Shown in pieces: positions 53,054 through 60,870 of a stretch of 64,000 bases of DNA. Position 1 is the stretch's first letter; every line of letters starts with the position of its first letter. Source of the stretch: Oceanospirillum linum (lineage in GTDB: Bacteria > Pseudomonadota > Gammaproteobacteria > Pseudomonadales > Halomonadaceae); contig NZ_FXTS01000006.1 in NCBI RefSeq assembly GCF_900182785.1, positions 1 to 64,000 on the forward strand, written 5' to 3'. The notes under the pieces were generated by a model. That model did no database searches and was not told the DNA's origin. It saw only the letters and a program-made list of their open reading frames with translations. Made by a program: the position numbers and the translations under genes.

Positions 53054-54472
53054 TCAGGCTGTCTGTGCAACAGGTTTGGCTTCTGTATTGCGTACTGTCA
53101 TCCAGACGTTGTATGCCATGATCAGCATGCCCGTTACCCAGAAAACACCGCCTATCCAGCGAACCAGGAAGCCCGGGTGGCTAGCTTCCAGAGCTTCAAC
53201 GAAGCTGTAAGTCAGGGTGCCGTCGGCGTTAACCGCGCGCCACATCAGACCTTGCAGGATGCCGTTAACCCACATTGATGCGATATAAAGAACGGTACCG
53301 ATAGTCGCCAGCCAGAAGTGAACGTTAATCAGGTTAACGCTGTGCATCTGTTCTTTATCAAACAGGCGAGGAATCAGGTGATAAATAGCACCGATAGAGA
53401 TCATTGCTACCCAACCCAGAGCACCGGCGTGAACGTGGCCGATAGTCCAGTCAGTGTAGTGTGACAGTGCGTTTACTGTCTTGATTGCCATCATCGGGCC
53501 TTCAAAGGTAGACATACCATAGAAAGACAGGGATACAACCAGGAAGCGAAGGATAGGATCGTTGCGCAGCTTATGCCATGCACCGGACAGCGTCATCATA
53601 CCGTTGATCATACCGCCCCATGATGGAGCAAGCAGAATCAGAGATAACACCATGCCTAGGGACTGAGTCCAGTCAGGCAGAGCTGTATAGTGCAGGTGGT
53701 GAGGGCCAGCCCACATATAAGTACAGATCAGTGCCCAGAAGTGAACGATAGACAGGCGGTAAGAGTAAACCGGACGTTCTGCTTGTTTAGGAACGAAGTA
53801 GTACATCATGCCTAAGAAGCCGGCCGTCAGGAAGAAGCCTACAGCATTGTGACCGTACCACCACTGCGCCATTGCATCGATAGCACCGGAGTATGCAGAG
53901 TAAGACTTAGTAAAGCTTACCGGCAGGGCTGCGCTGTTAACGATATGCAGAATAGCAACTGTGATAATAAAGGCCGCATAAAACCAGTTCGCCACATAGA
54001 TGTGTGAGGTTTTACGGATTTTGACCGTTGCCAGGAAGTTGATTGCGTAAGCAACCCATACTACGGCAATCAGGATATCGATCGGCCATTCCAGTTCAGC
54101 GTACTCTTTCGAGCTGGTCAGACCCAATGGCAGAGTAATCGCCGCCAGTACGATTACCAGTTGCCAACCCCAGAAGGTAAAGGATGCCAGAGCGTCGGAG
54201 AACAGACGAACCTGACAGGTGCGTTGTACGACGTAGTAAGAAGTAGCGAACAAGGCGCTACCACCGAAGGCGAAAATAACCGCATTAGTGTGCAGTGGAC
54301 GAAGACGACCAAAGCTCGACCATGCAGTATCAAAGTTTAGTGCCGGCCACACCAGCTGAGCAGCGATCAGGACACCGACGGTCATACCGACGATACCCCA
54401 AACGACTGTCATGATGGCGAACTGCCGGACCACCTTGTAATTGTAGGTCGGTTGTTCAGTTGCTGTGCTCAT
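53054..54472 (-). CDS. ccoN: cbb3 oxidase catalytic subunit I CcoN
   Basis: CcoN is the haem-copper catalytic subunit that reduces oxygen with very high affinity. It has 472 residues with about 12 membrane segments. Conserved histidine-containing segments include WWYGHNAVGFF and the double-histidine HHLHYTALPDW. It is the first gene of ccoNOQP. A candidate FNR/ANR site with one further mismatch lies about 277 bp upstream at 54749-54762. Confidence 0.97.
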   Translation of the reverse strand: MSTATEQPTYNYKVVRQFAIMTVVWGIVGMTVGVLIAAQLVWPALNFDTAWSSFGRLRPLHTNAVIFAFGGSALFATSYYVVQRTCQVRLFSDALASFTFWGWQLVIVLAAITLPLGLTSSKEYAELEWPIDILIAVVWVAYAINFLATVKIRKTSHIYVANWFYAAFIITVAILHIVNSAALPVSFTKSYSAYSGAIDAMAQWWYGHNAVGFFLTAGFLGMMYYFVPKQAERPVYSYRLSIVHFWALICTYMWAGPHHLHYTALPDWTQSLGMVLSLILLAPSWGGMINGMMTLSGAWHKLRNDPILRFLVVSLSFYGMSTFEGPMMAIKTVNALSHYTDWTIGHVHAGALGWVAMISIGAIYHLIPRLFDKEQMHSVNLINVHFWLATIGTVLYIASMWVNGILQGLMWRAVNADGTLTYSFVEALEASHPGFLVRWIGGVFWVTGMLIMAYNVWMTVRNTEAKPVAQTA

Positions 54473-54748
54473 GTCAGGTTCCCATTAACAGCGAGTTTAA
54501 GTGAAGGAATCCAGCCGAAGTCTCTTGGATAACGGCTTTTTTGGCAATGACGCATATCAAGGAAGCGCGACAATCCGCCGCACCGTACCGTGGGCATTGG
54601 ATCATGTGAGACAAACCTTGATCAAATTGCATCGCACCTGATTTCAACGCTTCCTCTAGCGAATCTTTCAGGCGGGGGGATTTTAACAGTAAATAGAAGG
54701 GGATGGCATAGCCGAAAGTCGTAAAAACCTAACGCTGATAGGGGTTTG

Positions 54749-54762
54749 TTGATCTGGGTCGA
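54749..54762 (-). promoter_or_regulatory. Candidate FNR/ANR box for the cco operon
   Basis: TTGAT-CTGG-GTCGA resembles the FNR consensus, with GTCGA for ATCAA; GTCAA is common in ANR-type sites, so this is one base off that form. It would imply a leader of over 200 bases for ccoN. Tentative. Confidence 0.35.
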
Positions 54763-54942
54763 TAATTATAACCCTGTGTTTTATTGGGGTTTTACGATTG
54801 GTAGGGGTTTTAGCCGCTGTTTTTTAATGGCTTTGCGCTAGCTTTTGTGTGTTTTGGGGTCATGTACTCTTACTCTGTGTTTTTTCTTATAATGTATACG
54901 CTAACTAACTGAAAAATAATTTAAATTTTTTCAAAAAAGTAT

Positions 54943-54970
54943 TTGACAGGGTTTGATAAATCCCTATAAT
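54943..54970 (+). promoter_or_regulatory. Strong sigma70 promoter of the tRNA array
   Basis: A perfect TTGACA (54943-54948), a 16-base spacer and a perfect TATAAT (54965-54970) are followed by the GC-rich start TTGCGCC. A GC-rich discriminator is typical of stringently controlled stable-RNA promoters. The first tRNA begins 18 bases later. Confidence 0.93.
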
Positions 54971-54988
54971 TTGCGCCACAAGTTGCGG

Positions 54989-55064
54989 GGGTGGTTAGCT
55001 CAGCCGGGAGAGCACCAGCCTTACAAGCTGGGGGTCACAGGTTCGATCCCTGTACCACCCACCA
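54989..55064 (+). tRNA. tRNA-Val(TAC), copy 1
   Basis: 76 bases with anticodon TAC in CCTTACAAG. Acceptor GGGTGGT pairs with ACCACCC, followed by A and encoded CCA. The T loop is GGTTCGATCC. The first of four identical Val copies, alternating with Asp. Confidence 0.97.
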
Positions 55065-55111
55065 TTTTTTGCTTACATTAAATGGTCTCTGTAGCTTGTT
55101 TGATGATATGC

Positions 55112-55188
55112 GGACCGGTAGTTCAGTTGGTTAGAATACCGGCCTGTCACGCCGGGGGTCGCGGGTTCGAGTCCCGTCCGGTCCGCCA
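55112..55188 (+). tRNA. tRNA-Asp(GTC), copy 1
   Basis: 77 bases with anticodon GTC in CCTGTCACG. Acceptor GGACCGG pairs with CCGGTCC, discriminator G, encoded CCA. The sequence closely follows the gammaproteobacterial tRNA-Asp. Confidence 0.97.
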
Positions 55189-55204
55189 ATTTCATCGTTG
55201 CGTT

Positions 55205-55280
55205 GGGTGGTTAGCTCAGCCGGGAGAGCACCAGCCTTACAAGCTGGGGGTCACAGGTTCGATCCCTGTACCACCCACCA
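55205..55280 (+). tRNA. tRNA-Val(TAC), copy 2
   Basis: 76 bases, identical to copy 1 including the encoded CCA. It starts 16 bases after the preceding tRNA-Asp. Confidence 0.97.
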
Positions 55281-55332
55281 TTTATCTCTTATTTGAGAGA
55301 TATAGTGGTTGAATGCAAATAGCTTTATATGT

Positions 55333-55409
55333 GGACCGGTAGTTCAGTTGGTTAGAATACCGGCCTGTCACGCCGGGGGTCGCGGGTTCGAGTCCCGTCC
55401 GGTCCGCCA
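55333..55409 (+). tRNA. tRNA-Asp(GTC), copy 2
   Basis: 77 bases, identical to copy 1, with anticodon GTC and encoded CCA. Confidence 0.97.
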
Positions 55410-55481
55410 TTTAGCTATATGTACAACGCAAATTGCCTGTTAACAGGCGATGTATCGAAATGTCTTTTTAGACAATCCCGT

Positions 55482-55557
55482 GGGTGGTTAGCTCAGCCGG
55501 GAGAGCACCAGCCTTACAAGCTGGGGGTCACAGGTTCGATCCCTGTACCACCCACCA
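55482..55557 (+). tRNA. tRNA-Val(TAC), copy 3
   Basis: 76 bases, identical to copy 1. The spacer just before it ends in TCCCGT, shared with the spacer before copy 4. Confidence 0.97.
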
Positions 55558-55593
55558 CTTTCGCCTAGCGTTAGTGTGATCAGATTTATATGC

Positions 55594-55670
55594 GGACCGG
55601 TAGTTCAGTTGGTTAGAATACCGGCCTGTCACGCCGGGGGTCGCGGGTTCGAGTCCCGTCCGGTCCGCCA
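55594..55670 (+). tRNA. tRNA-Asp(GTC), copy 3
   Basis: 77 bases, identical to the other Asp copies, with encoded CCA. Confidence 0.97.
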
Positions 55671-55700
55671 TTTGATCTGGTATTTTTTTGATACTCCCGT

Positions 55701-55776
55701 GGGTGGTTAGCTCAGCCGGGAGAGCACCAGCCTTACAAGCTGGGGGTCACAGGTTCGATCCCTGTACCACCCACCA
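55701..55776 (+). tRNA. tRNA-Val(TAC), copy 4
   Basis: 76 bases, identical to copy 1. The upstream spacer ends in TCCCGT like that of copy 3. Confidence 0.97.
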
Positions 55777-55821
55777 CTTTAGATCTGTCTTTGACAGCTA
55801 AAGCGTTTTGCAAGTTTATGC

Positions 55822-55898
55822 GGACCGGTAGTTCAGTTGGTTAGAATACCGGCCTGTCACGCCGGGGGTCGCGGGTTCGAGTCCCGTCCGGTCCGCCA
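55822..55898 (+). tRNA. tRNA-Asp(GTC), copy 4
   Basis: 77 bases, identical to the other Asp copies. Last gene of the array; no clear terminator hairpin was seen in the next 100 bases. Confidence 0.97.
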
Positions 55899-55967
55899 TT
55901 TGCTTGCTTTCATCTCAGTGTTTTATTCTCATTACCGAATCTGAATCCTTTCCTTATATACTATTTT

Positions 55968-55995
55968 CATTGCTCCATCTTCCATTGCTCCATCT
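55968..55995. repeat. Short tandem repeat, 15-bp period
   Basis: CATTGCTCCATCT occurs twice, at 55968-55980 and 55983-55995, with two bases between. It lies just past the stop of the AraC-type gene. Function unknown; probably a simple duplication. Confidence 0.7.
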
Positions 55996-56007
55996 CCATT
56001 CTGATTG

Positions 56008-57033
56008 TTATTGTTGTTGACTTCGGTATTGTCCGGGTGCCTGCCCGTGCCAACGTTTGAATGCCCGCTGAAATGCTGGTGACGAAGAAAAACCCATCAA
56101 CCATGCTATTTCTCCTATAGTCAGCTTTGTATCCCTTATATAGCGGGTTGCCAGCTCTTTGCGGGTTTGATCAAGTAGCTGAGTGAAACTTACGTTTTCA
56201 GACTGTAGCTGACGTTGCAGAGTCCAGGGTTCCAGGCTGAAGTGCCGGGCGACACTACTAATTGATGGTGTTTGACCGCTGAGTTGCATCGCAATCGCTT
56301 CCTCCACTTTATCCACAAGTGTTCTGCCTTGTAATATTTCGTCCAGGGCTTGCTGGCAGAGCCGTTCCAGCTGACGGAACGTAATCGGGTTGCTTTTGAC
56401 GGTGCTGTGCTGGCACAGGCGGTTAGGGAGCCAGAGAGTATTCCCCCGGGCTGAAAACTGTACCGGAAGTTTCCATTTTCGATAGGCTGCGGCATAAGCT
56501 GGGCGCTCAAACTCAATCTCCACTGTGGCTCCTGCCTGACTTATTTCAGACAGAGATCTGCCACTCCATTCCTGTAGTAGGCTTAACCAGCCTCCCAATA
56601 CCGCATCGACAACAAAGTAGTTGTATCGGTTGTAGGGGCTTATGGAATAAAAGCAAAAACCTGTGCGCTCAGCTTCGCGACGTACAAAGCTATGCCCACG
56701 GCTGTTTGAGCTATAAAGGCGCTCGAAGCGAATCGAGGTTTCCAGGGCATCGCCCAGAGTTGCTGCGGACTGTGCGGTCAGGCCCATCAATCCAAAGTGA
56801 TGGCTTCGACACTTTTCTCCCATCAGAATACCAATATCCTGACGACCCGTAAGACGGGTTGCCTGCTCGCCTAAACGCATATAGCGGGGGATGCTGATTC
56901 TTCGGTCTGGATGGCTAAGATCTAAATCCCTCAGCCCAAAGTCCGAAAAGAGACTTTCTGCACTTTTACCTTGCTCAGTGATGGCCTGATAAAGGCACTG
57001 CAGAATATTGACGTTAATATCGCCTAGTTTCAT
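56008..57033 (-). CDS. AraC-family regulator (OruR/ArgR-like)
   Basis: This 341-residue transcription factor has an N-terminal ligand-binding domain of the arabinose-binding-like type (about 20-210, with GLMGLTAQSAATLGDAL) and a C-terminal AraC helix-turn-helix pair (about 240-335; SISSVARHFSLEPWTLQRQL and TIGEIAWLMGFSSSPAFQRA). It is divergent from fadH with 146 bases between. An 11-base direct repeat with a 21-bp period in that gap (57046-57056 and 57067-57077) is the kind of site AraC proteins use. It probably regulates fadH; the ligand is unknown. Confidence 0.92.
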   Translation of the reverse strand: MKLGDINVNILQCLYQAITEQGKSAESLFSDFGLRDLDLSHPDRRISIPRYMRLGEQATRLTGRQDIGILMGEKCRSHHFGLMGLTAQSAATLGDALETSIRFERLYSSNSRGHSFVRREAERTGFCFYSISPYNRYNYFVVDAVLGGWLSLLQEWSGRSLSEISQAGATVEIEFERPAYAAAYRKWKLPVQFSARGNTLWLPNRLCQHSTVKSNPITFRQLERLCQQALDEILQGRTLVDKVEEAIAMQLSGQTPSISSVARHFSLEPWTLQRQLQSENVSFTQLLDQTRKELATRYIRDTKLTIGEIAWLMGFSSSPAFQRAFKRWHGQAPGQYRSQQQ

Positions 57034-57045
57034 GAGTTAATGATT

Positions 57046-57077
57046 GTTCTCTAAAGTTATTATTCTGTTGTCTAAAG
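57046..57077. promoter_or_regulatory. Direct repeat in the AraC/fadH intergenic region
   Basis: GTTCTCTAAAG (57046-57056) and GTTGTCTAAAG (57067-57077) are a 10-of-11 match with a 21-bp period, two helical turns. This is the usual geometry of AraC-family operators. Confidence 0.55.
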
Positions 57078-57179
57078 ATAGTACGTTTTTATGCTCATGG
57101 TTTACAGTTAAGCCAACATAAAAATAAAGCTCTGATTTTAAATTGCGGAGCAGCCTGATTGATGACCGAGGATATTTTG

Positions 57180-59219
57180 ATGACAACAGCAAATACTCAT
57201 GCGCCGTATCCAAACCTGCTTCAGCCCCTTGACCTGGGATTTGTAACGCTGCCTAACCGGGTTCTTATGGGCTCTATGCACACGAATCTGGAAGAAAGCC
57301 CAAATGGTTTTCAGCGTCTGGCAGCGTTTTATGCTGAACGTGCAAAACACGGTGTAGCTCTGATTGTGACTGGCGGTATCGCTCCAAATAAAGAAGGGGC
57401 GGTTTTTGAAGGTTCTGCCAAGATGAGTACGCCGGAAGAGGCGGAAAAGCACAAGGTGATGACGGATGCTGTCCACGATGCCGGTGGTCGTATCTGTATG
57501 CAGATTCTCCATGCGGGTCGTTATGCTTATTCTCAGCGTTCTGTGGCTCCCTCTGCAATTCAGGCCCCAATTAACCCGTTCCCTCCCCATGAGTTAACAG
57601 CAGAGGAGGTTGAAAAACAGGTAGCGGATTATGTGAACTGTGCGGCTTTGGCTCAACAAGCTGGCTATGATGGCGTTGAGATCATGGGATCTGAGGGGTA
57701 TCTGATTAACCAGTTTATTGTTGCTCGGACCAACAAACGTACGGATGAGTGGGGCGGTTGTTTTGATAACCGGGTTCGTTTTGCTACCGAAATTGTGCGT
57801 AGGGTTCGGCAGCAGGTTGGATCAGACTTTATTATTATTTTCCGCTTATCAATGTTGGATCTGGTTGAAGGTGGTAGCGATTGGCAGGAAGTGGTTGAAC
57901 TGGGTAAACGAATTGAAGCTGCCGGTGCTACCCTGATCAATACCGGTATTGGCTGGCACGAAGCCCGTGTTCCGACGATTGCCACCAGTGTTCCCCGGGC
58001 TGCTTTTACCCGTGTTACACAGCAGATGAAGCAAGAGCTTAGCATTCCGTTGATTACCACCAACCGTATCAACACCCCGGAGGTCGCTGAGGAAGTATTG
58101 GCCGAGGGTCATGCTGATATGGTTTCTATGGCACGGCCTTTTCTGGCCGATCCGGCTTTTGTCAGCAAAGCTGCTGAAAACCGTGCGGATGAAATTAACA
58201 CCTGTATCGGGTGTAATCAGGCTTGCCTGGATCATACCTTCCAGATGAAGCTGACCTCGTGCCTGGTGAATCCCCGTGCCTGCCATGAAACAGAAATTAT
58301 CAGCCTGCCTGCGAAACAGGTTAAGTCCGTTGCTGTTGTAGGGGCTGGCCCTGCGGGTTTATCGGCTTCCACGACTGCCGCCGAGCGAGGCCACAATGTC
58401 ACCCTGTTTGATGCAGGGTCTGAGATTGGTGGGCAGTTTAATTATGCTAAGCGTATTCCGGGTAAAGAGGAGTTTTACGAAACCCTGCGTTACTTTAAGC
58501 GCCGCATTGAAGTTACTGGCGTTGAGCTGCGCTTGAATACCCGTGTCACAGCTGAAGATCTTAAAGACTTTGATGAGGTTATTCTGGCAACAGGTATTGC
58601 ACCACGGACACCGGATATTGAGGGTATTGATCACCCGAAAGTTGTCAGTTACATCGAAGCCATTACAGGCACCAAGCCTATTGGTCAGAAGGTCGCCGTG
58701 ATGGGTGCCGGGGGTATCGGTTTTGATGTTTCTGAGCTACTGACGCAAAAGGGGGAGTCGGCCAGTTTAAATATCGATGAATTTATGCGTGAGTGGGGTG
58801 TTGATCTTACGGTTCAGCACCGTGCTGGTATTGAAGGCGTTGAAGCCCATAACCCTGAGCCTGCACGGGAGGTTTGGTTGATGCAGCGCAAGGCCAGTAA
58901 GTTAGGTAAGGGGCTCGGTAAAACGACTGGCTGGATTCATCGGGCATCGCTGCAGAAGCGTAGTGTCAATATGTTATCCGGCTGTGACTACCTGAAAATT
59001 GATGATGAAGGTTTGCACCTGACGATTAATGGTGAACCTGAGCTGTTACCGGTGGATAATATCGTTATCTGTGCCGGCCAGGAGCCATGCCGGGAATTAG
59101 AAGCAGGCCTTAAGGCGCTGGGCAAAGAGCCGCACTTGATTGGAGGAGTCGATGTGGCTGCTGAACTGGATGCTAAGCGAGCAATTGATCAGGGGCTTCG
59201 TTTGGCGGTGACGCTATAA
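57180..59219 (+). CDS. fadH: 2,4-dienoyl-CoA reductase-like flavoenzyme (FadH family)
   Basis: FadH reduces 2,4-dienoyl-CoA during unsaturated fatty acid oxidation with FMN, FAD and a 4Fe-4S cluster. I use the ATG at 57180 (MTTANTHAPYP), eight bases after GAGG, giving 679 residues; the frame opens at 57159. The N-terminal OYE-type barrel has GVALIVTGGIAP and the HAGRYAYS region. The cluster motif CIGCNQACLDH with a following Cys lies near 340. The C-terminal FAD/NAD(P) domain has VVGAGPAGLSAS and VMGAGGIGFDV. Related dimethylamine-type oxidoreductases look similar, so the symbol is likely but not certain. Confidence 0.9.
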   Translation: MTTANTHAPYPNLLQPLDLGFVTLPNRVLMGSMHTNLEESPNGFQRLAAFYAERAKHGVALIVTGGIAPNKEGAVFEGSAKMSTPEEAEKHKVMTDAVHDAGGRICMQILHAGRYAYSQRSVAPSAIQAPINPFPPHELTAEEVEKQVADYVNCAALAQQAGYDGVEIMGSEGYLINQFIVARTNKRTDEWGGCFDNRVRFATEIVRRVRQQVGSDFIIIFRLSMLDLVEGGSDWQEVVELGKRIEAAGATLINTGIGWHEARVPTIATSVPRAAFTRVTQQMKQELSIPLITTNRINTPEVAEEVLAEGHADMVSMARPFLADPAFVSKAAENRADEINTCIGCNQACLDHTFQMKLTSCLVNPRACHETEIISLPAKQVKSVAVVGAGPAGLSASTTAAERGHNVTLFDAGSEIGGQFNYAKRIPGKEEFYETLRYFKRRIEVTGVELRLNTRVTAEDLKDFDEVILATGIAPRTPDIEGIDHPKVVSYIEAITGTKPIGQKVAVMGAGGIGFDVSELLTQKGESASLNIDEFMREWGVDLTVQHRAGIEGVEAHNPEPAREVWLMQRKASKLGKGLGKTTGWIHRASLQKRSVNMLSGCDYLKIDDEGLHLTINGEPELLPVDNIVICAGQEPCRELEAGLKALGKEPHLIGGVDVAAELDAKRAIDQGLRLAVTL

Positions 59220-59251
59220 TAAAGTACGACAGAAACAGGTCTGATCCACAG

Positions 59252-59273
59252 AGGGAGCTTCGGCTCCCTTTTC
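59252..59273 (+). terminator. Terminator after fadH
   Basis: AGGGAGC (59252-59258) and GCTCCCT (59263-59269) flank a TTCG tetraloop, followed by a T-rich tract. Confidence 0.85.
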
Positions 59274-59359
59274 TGTTTTTACATCCTCTATTCGTCAGTA
59301 CGGGTTTGCTGCCTTATAATGCCGAAATTTAAATAACTGTTTTGATACGGGCGGTAATT

Positions 59360-59818
59360 ATGCAGATCTGGGTGGACGCGGACGCTTGTCCGAAAGTAAT
59401 TAAAGATATTTTATTCAGGGCCTCTCAGCGTCTGGATCTGCCGATGACCCTGGTTGCGAATCAGCCATTAACTGTGCCGCCAAACTGCAAAATCCGGGCT
59501 GTTCAGGTACCTCCTGGGTTTGATGTTGCAGATAACTATATAGTACAGAATCTTGATCCCGGTGATCTGGTGATCACAGCAGATATCCCTTTGGCAGCAG
59601 AGGTCATTGAAGAAAATGCCCATGCACTGAACCCCCGTGGGGAGCTGTACACAAAAAATAATATCCGTGAGCGCCTGATGATGCGTGATTTTATGTCAGA
59701 CCTGCGCAGTAGTGGTGTTCAGACCGGAGGTCCGGCTGCCTTAGGGCCCCGAGATCGTCAGGAATTCGGTAATGCACTGGATAAATTTCTGGCAAAGCAT
59801 GTGAAACCAGCCCAGTAA
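59360..59818 (+). CDS. YaiI/YqxD family protein (DUF188/UPF0178)
   Basis: This 152-residue cytoplasmic protein has the family N-terminus IWVDADACPKVIKDILFRAS and C-terminal segments DIPLAAEVIEENAHALNPRG and QTGGPAALGPRDRQEF. I use the ATG at 59360, since the first 18 bases of the open frame start with a TTG. The family has a PIN-like look but no proven activity. It is followed by the PLP-dependent gene within a few bases. Confidence 0.93.
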   Translation: MQIWVDADACPKVIKDILFRASQRLDLPMTLVANQPLTVPPNCKIRAVQVPPGFDVADNYIVQNLDPGDLVITADIPLAAEVIEENAHALNPRGELYTKNNIRERLMMRDFMSDLRSSGVQTGGPAALGPRDRQEFGNALDKFLAKHVKPAQ

Positions 59819-59828
59819 CGTGCCGGAA

Positions 59829-60836
59829 ATGTACCCTTTAAACATACCCTTGCAGGAAAAGCAGTTTCAGGTGTGGCTGGATTGCCTTATGGAGCCGGAG
59901 CTGCAGTCACTGCGGCATCCTCTGTTAACGGAGATGCAGGTTGAGCTTTGTGTTTTGCGTACAGACAACGTTCACCCTGTTATATCCGGTAATAAAGCCT
60001 ACAAACTGAAATATAACCTTAAAGCTGCTTTGGAGCGGGGGGCGTCTGGTGTTCTCTCTTTTGGTGGTGCCTGGTCCAATCATCTTCATGCTTTGGCTTA
60101 TTCCTGCCATCTATTGCAGCTTCCCTGCGTTGCCGTGATTAGAGGTGAGCAGGAGTTGGCCGCTAAAAGTGCGATGTTGCAGGACTTAAAGGTGTGGGGC
60201 ACTCAACTGTACTTTATAAGCCGGAAAGAATATCGCCAGCGAAATAATCCGGATTGGCTGGAGCAGTTAACCAGAGAGTACCCAGGCTATTTCGTTGTTC
60301 CTGAAGGTGGTAGCAGTGCTTTGGCTACCCCGGGCATTGCTGAGCTTTCACGCCAGTTAGAGTGTAAATGTGATCAAAAAAACTGGCAGGCGGATCAGGT
60401 GTGGTGTGCGGTAGGGACTGGGGGTACGCTGGCGGGCTTAATTACCGGGCGGACAAAAAACTATCAGATTATTGGTGTGCCCGTTTTAAAAGGCGGTGAA
60501 TTTCTGACTTGCGATATTAATGAACGCTTACTTGCTGGTAGCGATTCCGGTATAGAAAAGAAAAACTGGAAGTTGCTGTTTGATGGGCATTTTGGTGGTT
60601 ATGGTAAAGCCCCCCCTGATCTGATCCGGCAGATTACTCAATTAAGTGAGGGGCTTGAAACTTTTAATCCTGGTCTGTCTCTGACTCTGGACCCGGTTTA
60701 TACCGGAAAGCTTTTTTGTCGTTTCTGGCAGTCACTTCAGGCCGGAGAGTTCAGGAAAGGCTGCAGGATACTCTTGATACACAGCGGAGGCCTTCAGGGA
60801 CGGCGAGGTTATGGATTAAGTGCAGCCGTGGCATAA
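59829..60836 (+). CDS. PLP-dependent D-cysteine desulfhydrase/ACC-deaminase family enzyme
   Basis: This 335-residue enzyme is of the tryptophan-synthase-beta fold. The PLP-binding Lys is in VISGNKAYKLKYNL near residue 57. The family-typical SFGGAWSNHLHALAYS and the glycine-rich GTGGTLAGLI are present. Homologues deaminate D-cysteine or 1-aminocyclopropane-1-carboxylate; sequence alone does not decide. The start could be ATG 59829 or GTG 59820; neither has a good ribosome site, but the gene directly follows the DUF188 gene and may be coupled. Confidence 0.9.
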   Translation: MYPLNIPLQEKQFQVWLDCLMEPELQSLRHPLLTEMQVELCVLRTDNVHPVISGNKAYKLKYNLKAALERGASGVLSFGGAWSNHLHALAYSCHLLQLPCVAVIRGEQELAAKSAMLQDLKVWGTQLYFISRKEYRQRNNPDWLEQLTREYPGYFVVPEGGSSALATPGIAELSRQLECKCDQKNWQADQVWCAVGTGGTLAGLITGRTKNYQIIGVPVLKGGEFLTCDINERLLAGSDSGIEKKNWKLLFDGHFGGYGKAPPDLIRQITQLSEGLETFNPGLSLTLDPVYTGKLFCRFWQSLQAGEFRKGCRILLIHSGGLQGRRGYGLSAAVA

Positions 60837-60870
60837 TGGTCAGGTTGAGATTACAGGAGAAGGCAAGGTT

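Larger units (their letters stand above)
54473..54988. other. Intergenic region between ccoN and the tRNA array
   Basis: This 516-bp region holds the divergent control of the cco operon and the tRNA array. A possible FNR box lies at 54749-54762 and the tRNA promoter at 54943-54970. TTGATCAA at 54618-54625 is palindromic but lacks the FNR spacer. No gene was seen. Confidence 0.6.

Noticed and set aside
54618..54625. TTGATCAA palindrome upstream of ccoN
   Set aside because: The FNR consensus needs a four-base spacer between half-sites; here they abut.
55082..55312. A 76-codon open frame inside the tRNA array
   Set aside because: It reads through tRNA-Asp and tRNA-Val genes; a known false gene type.
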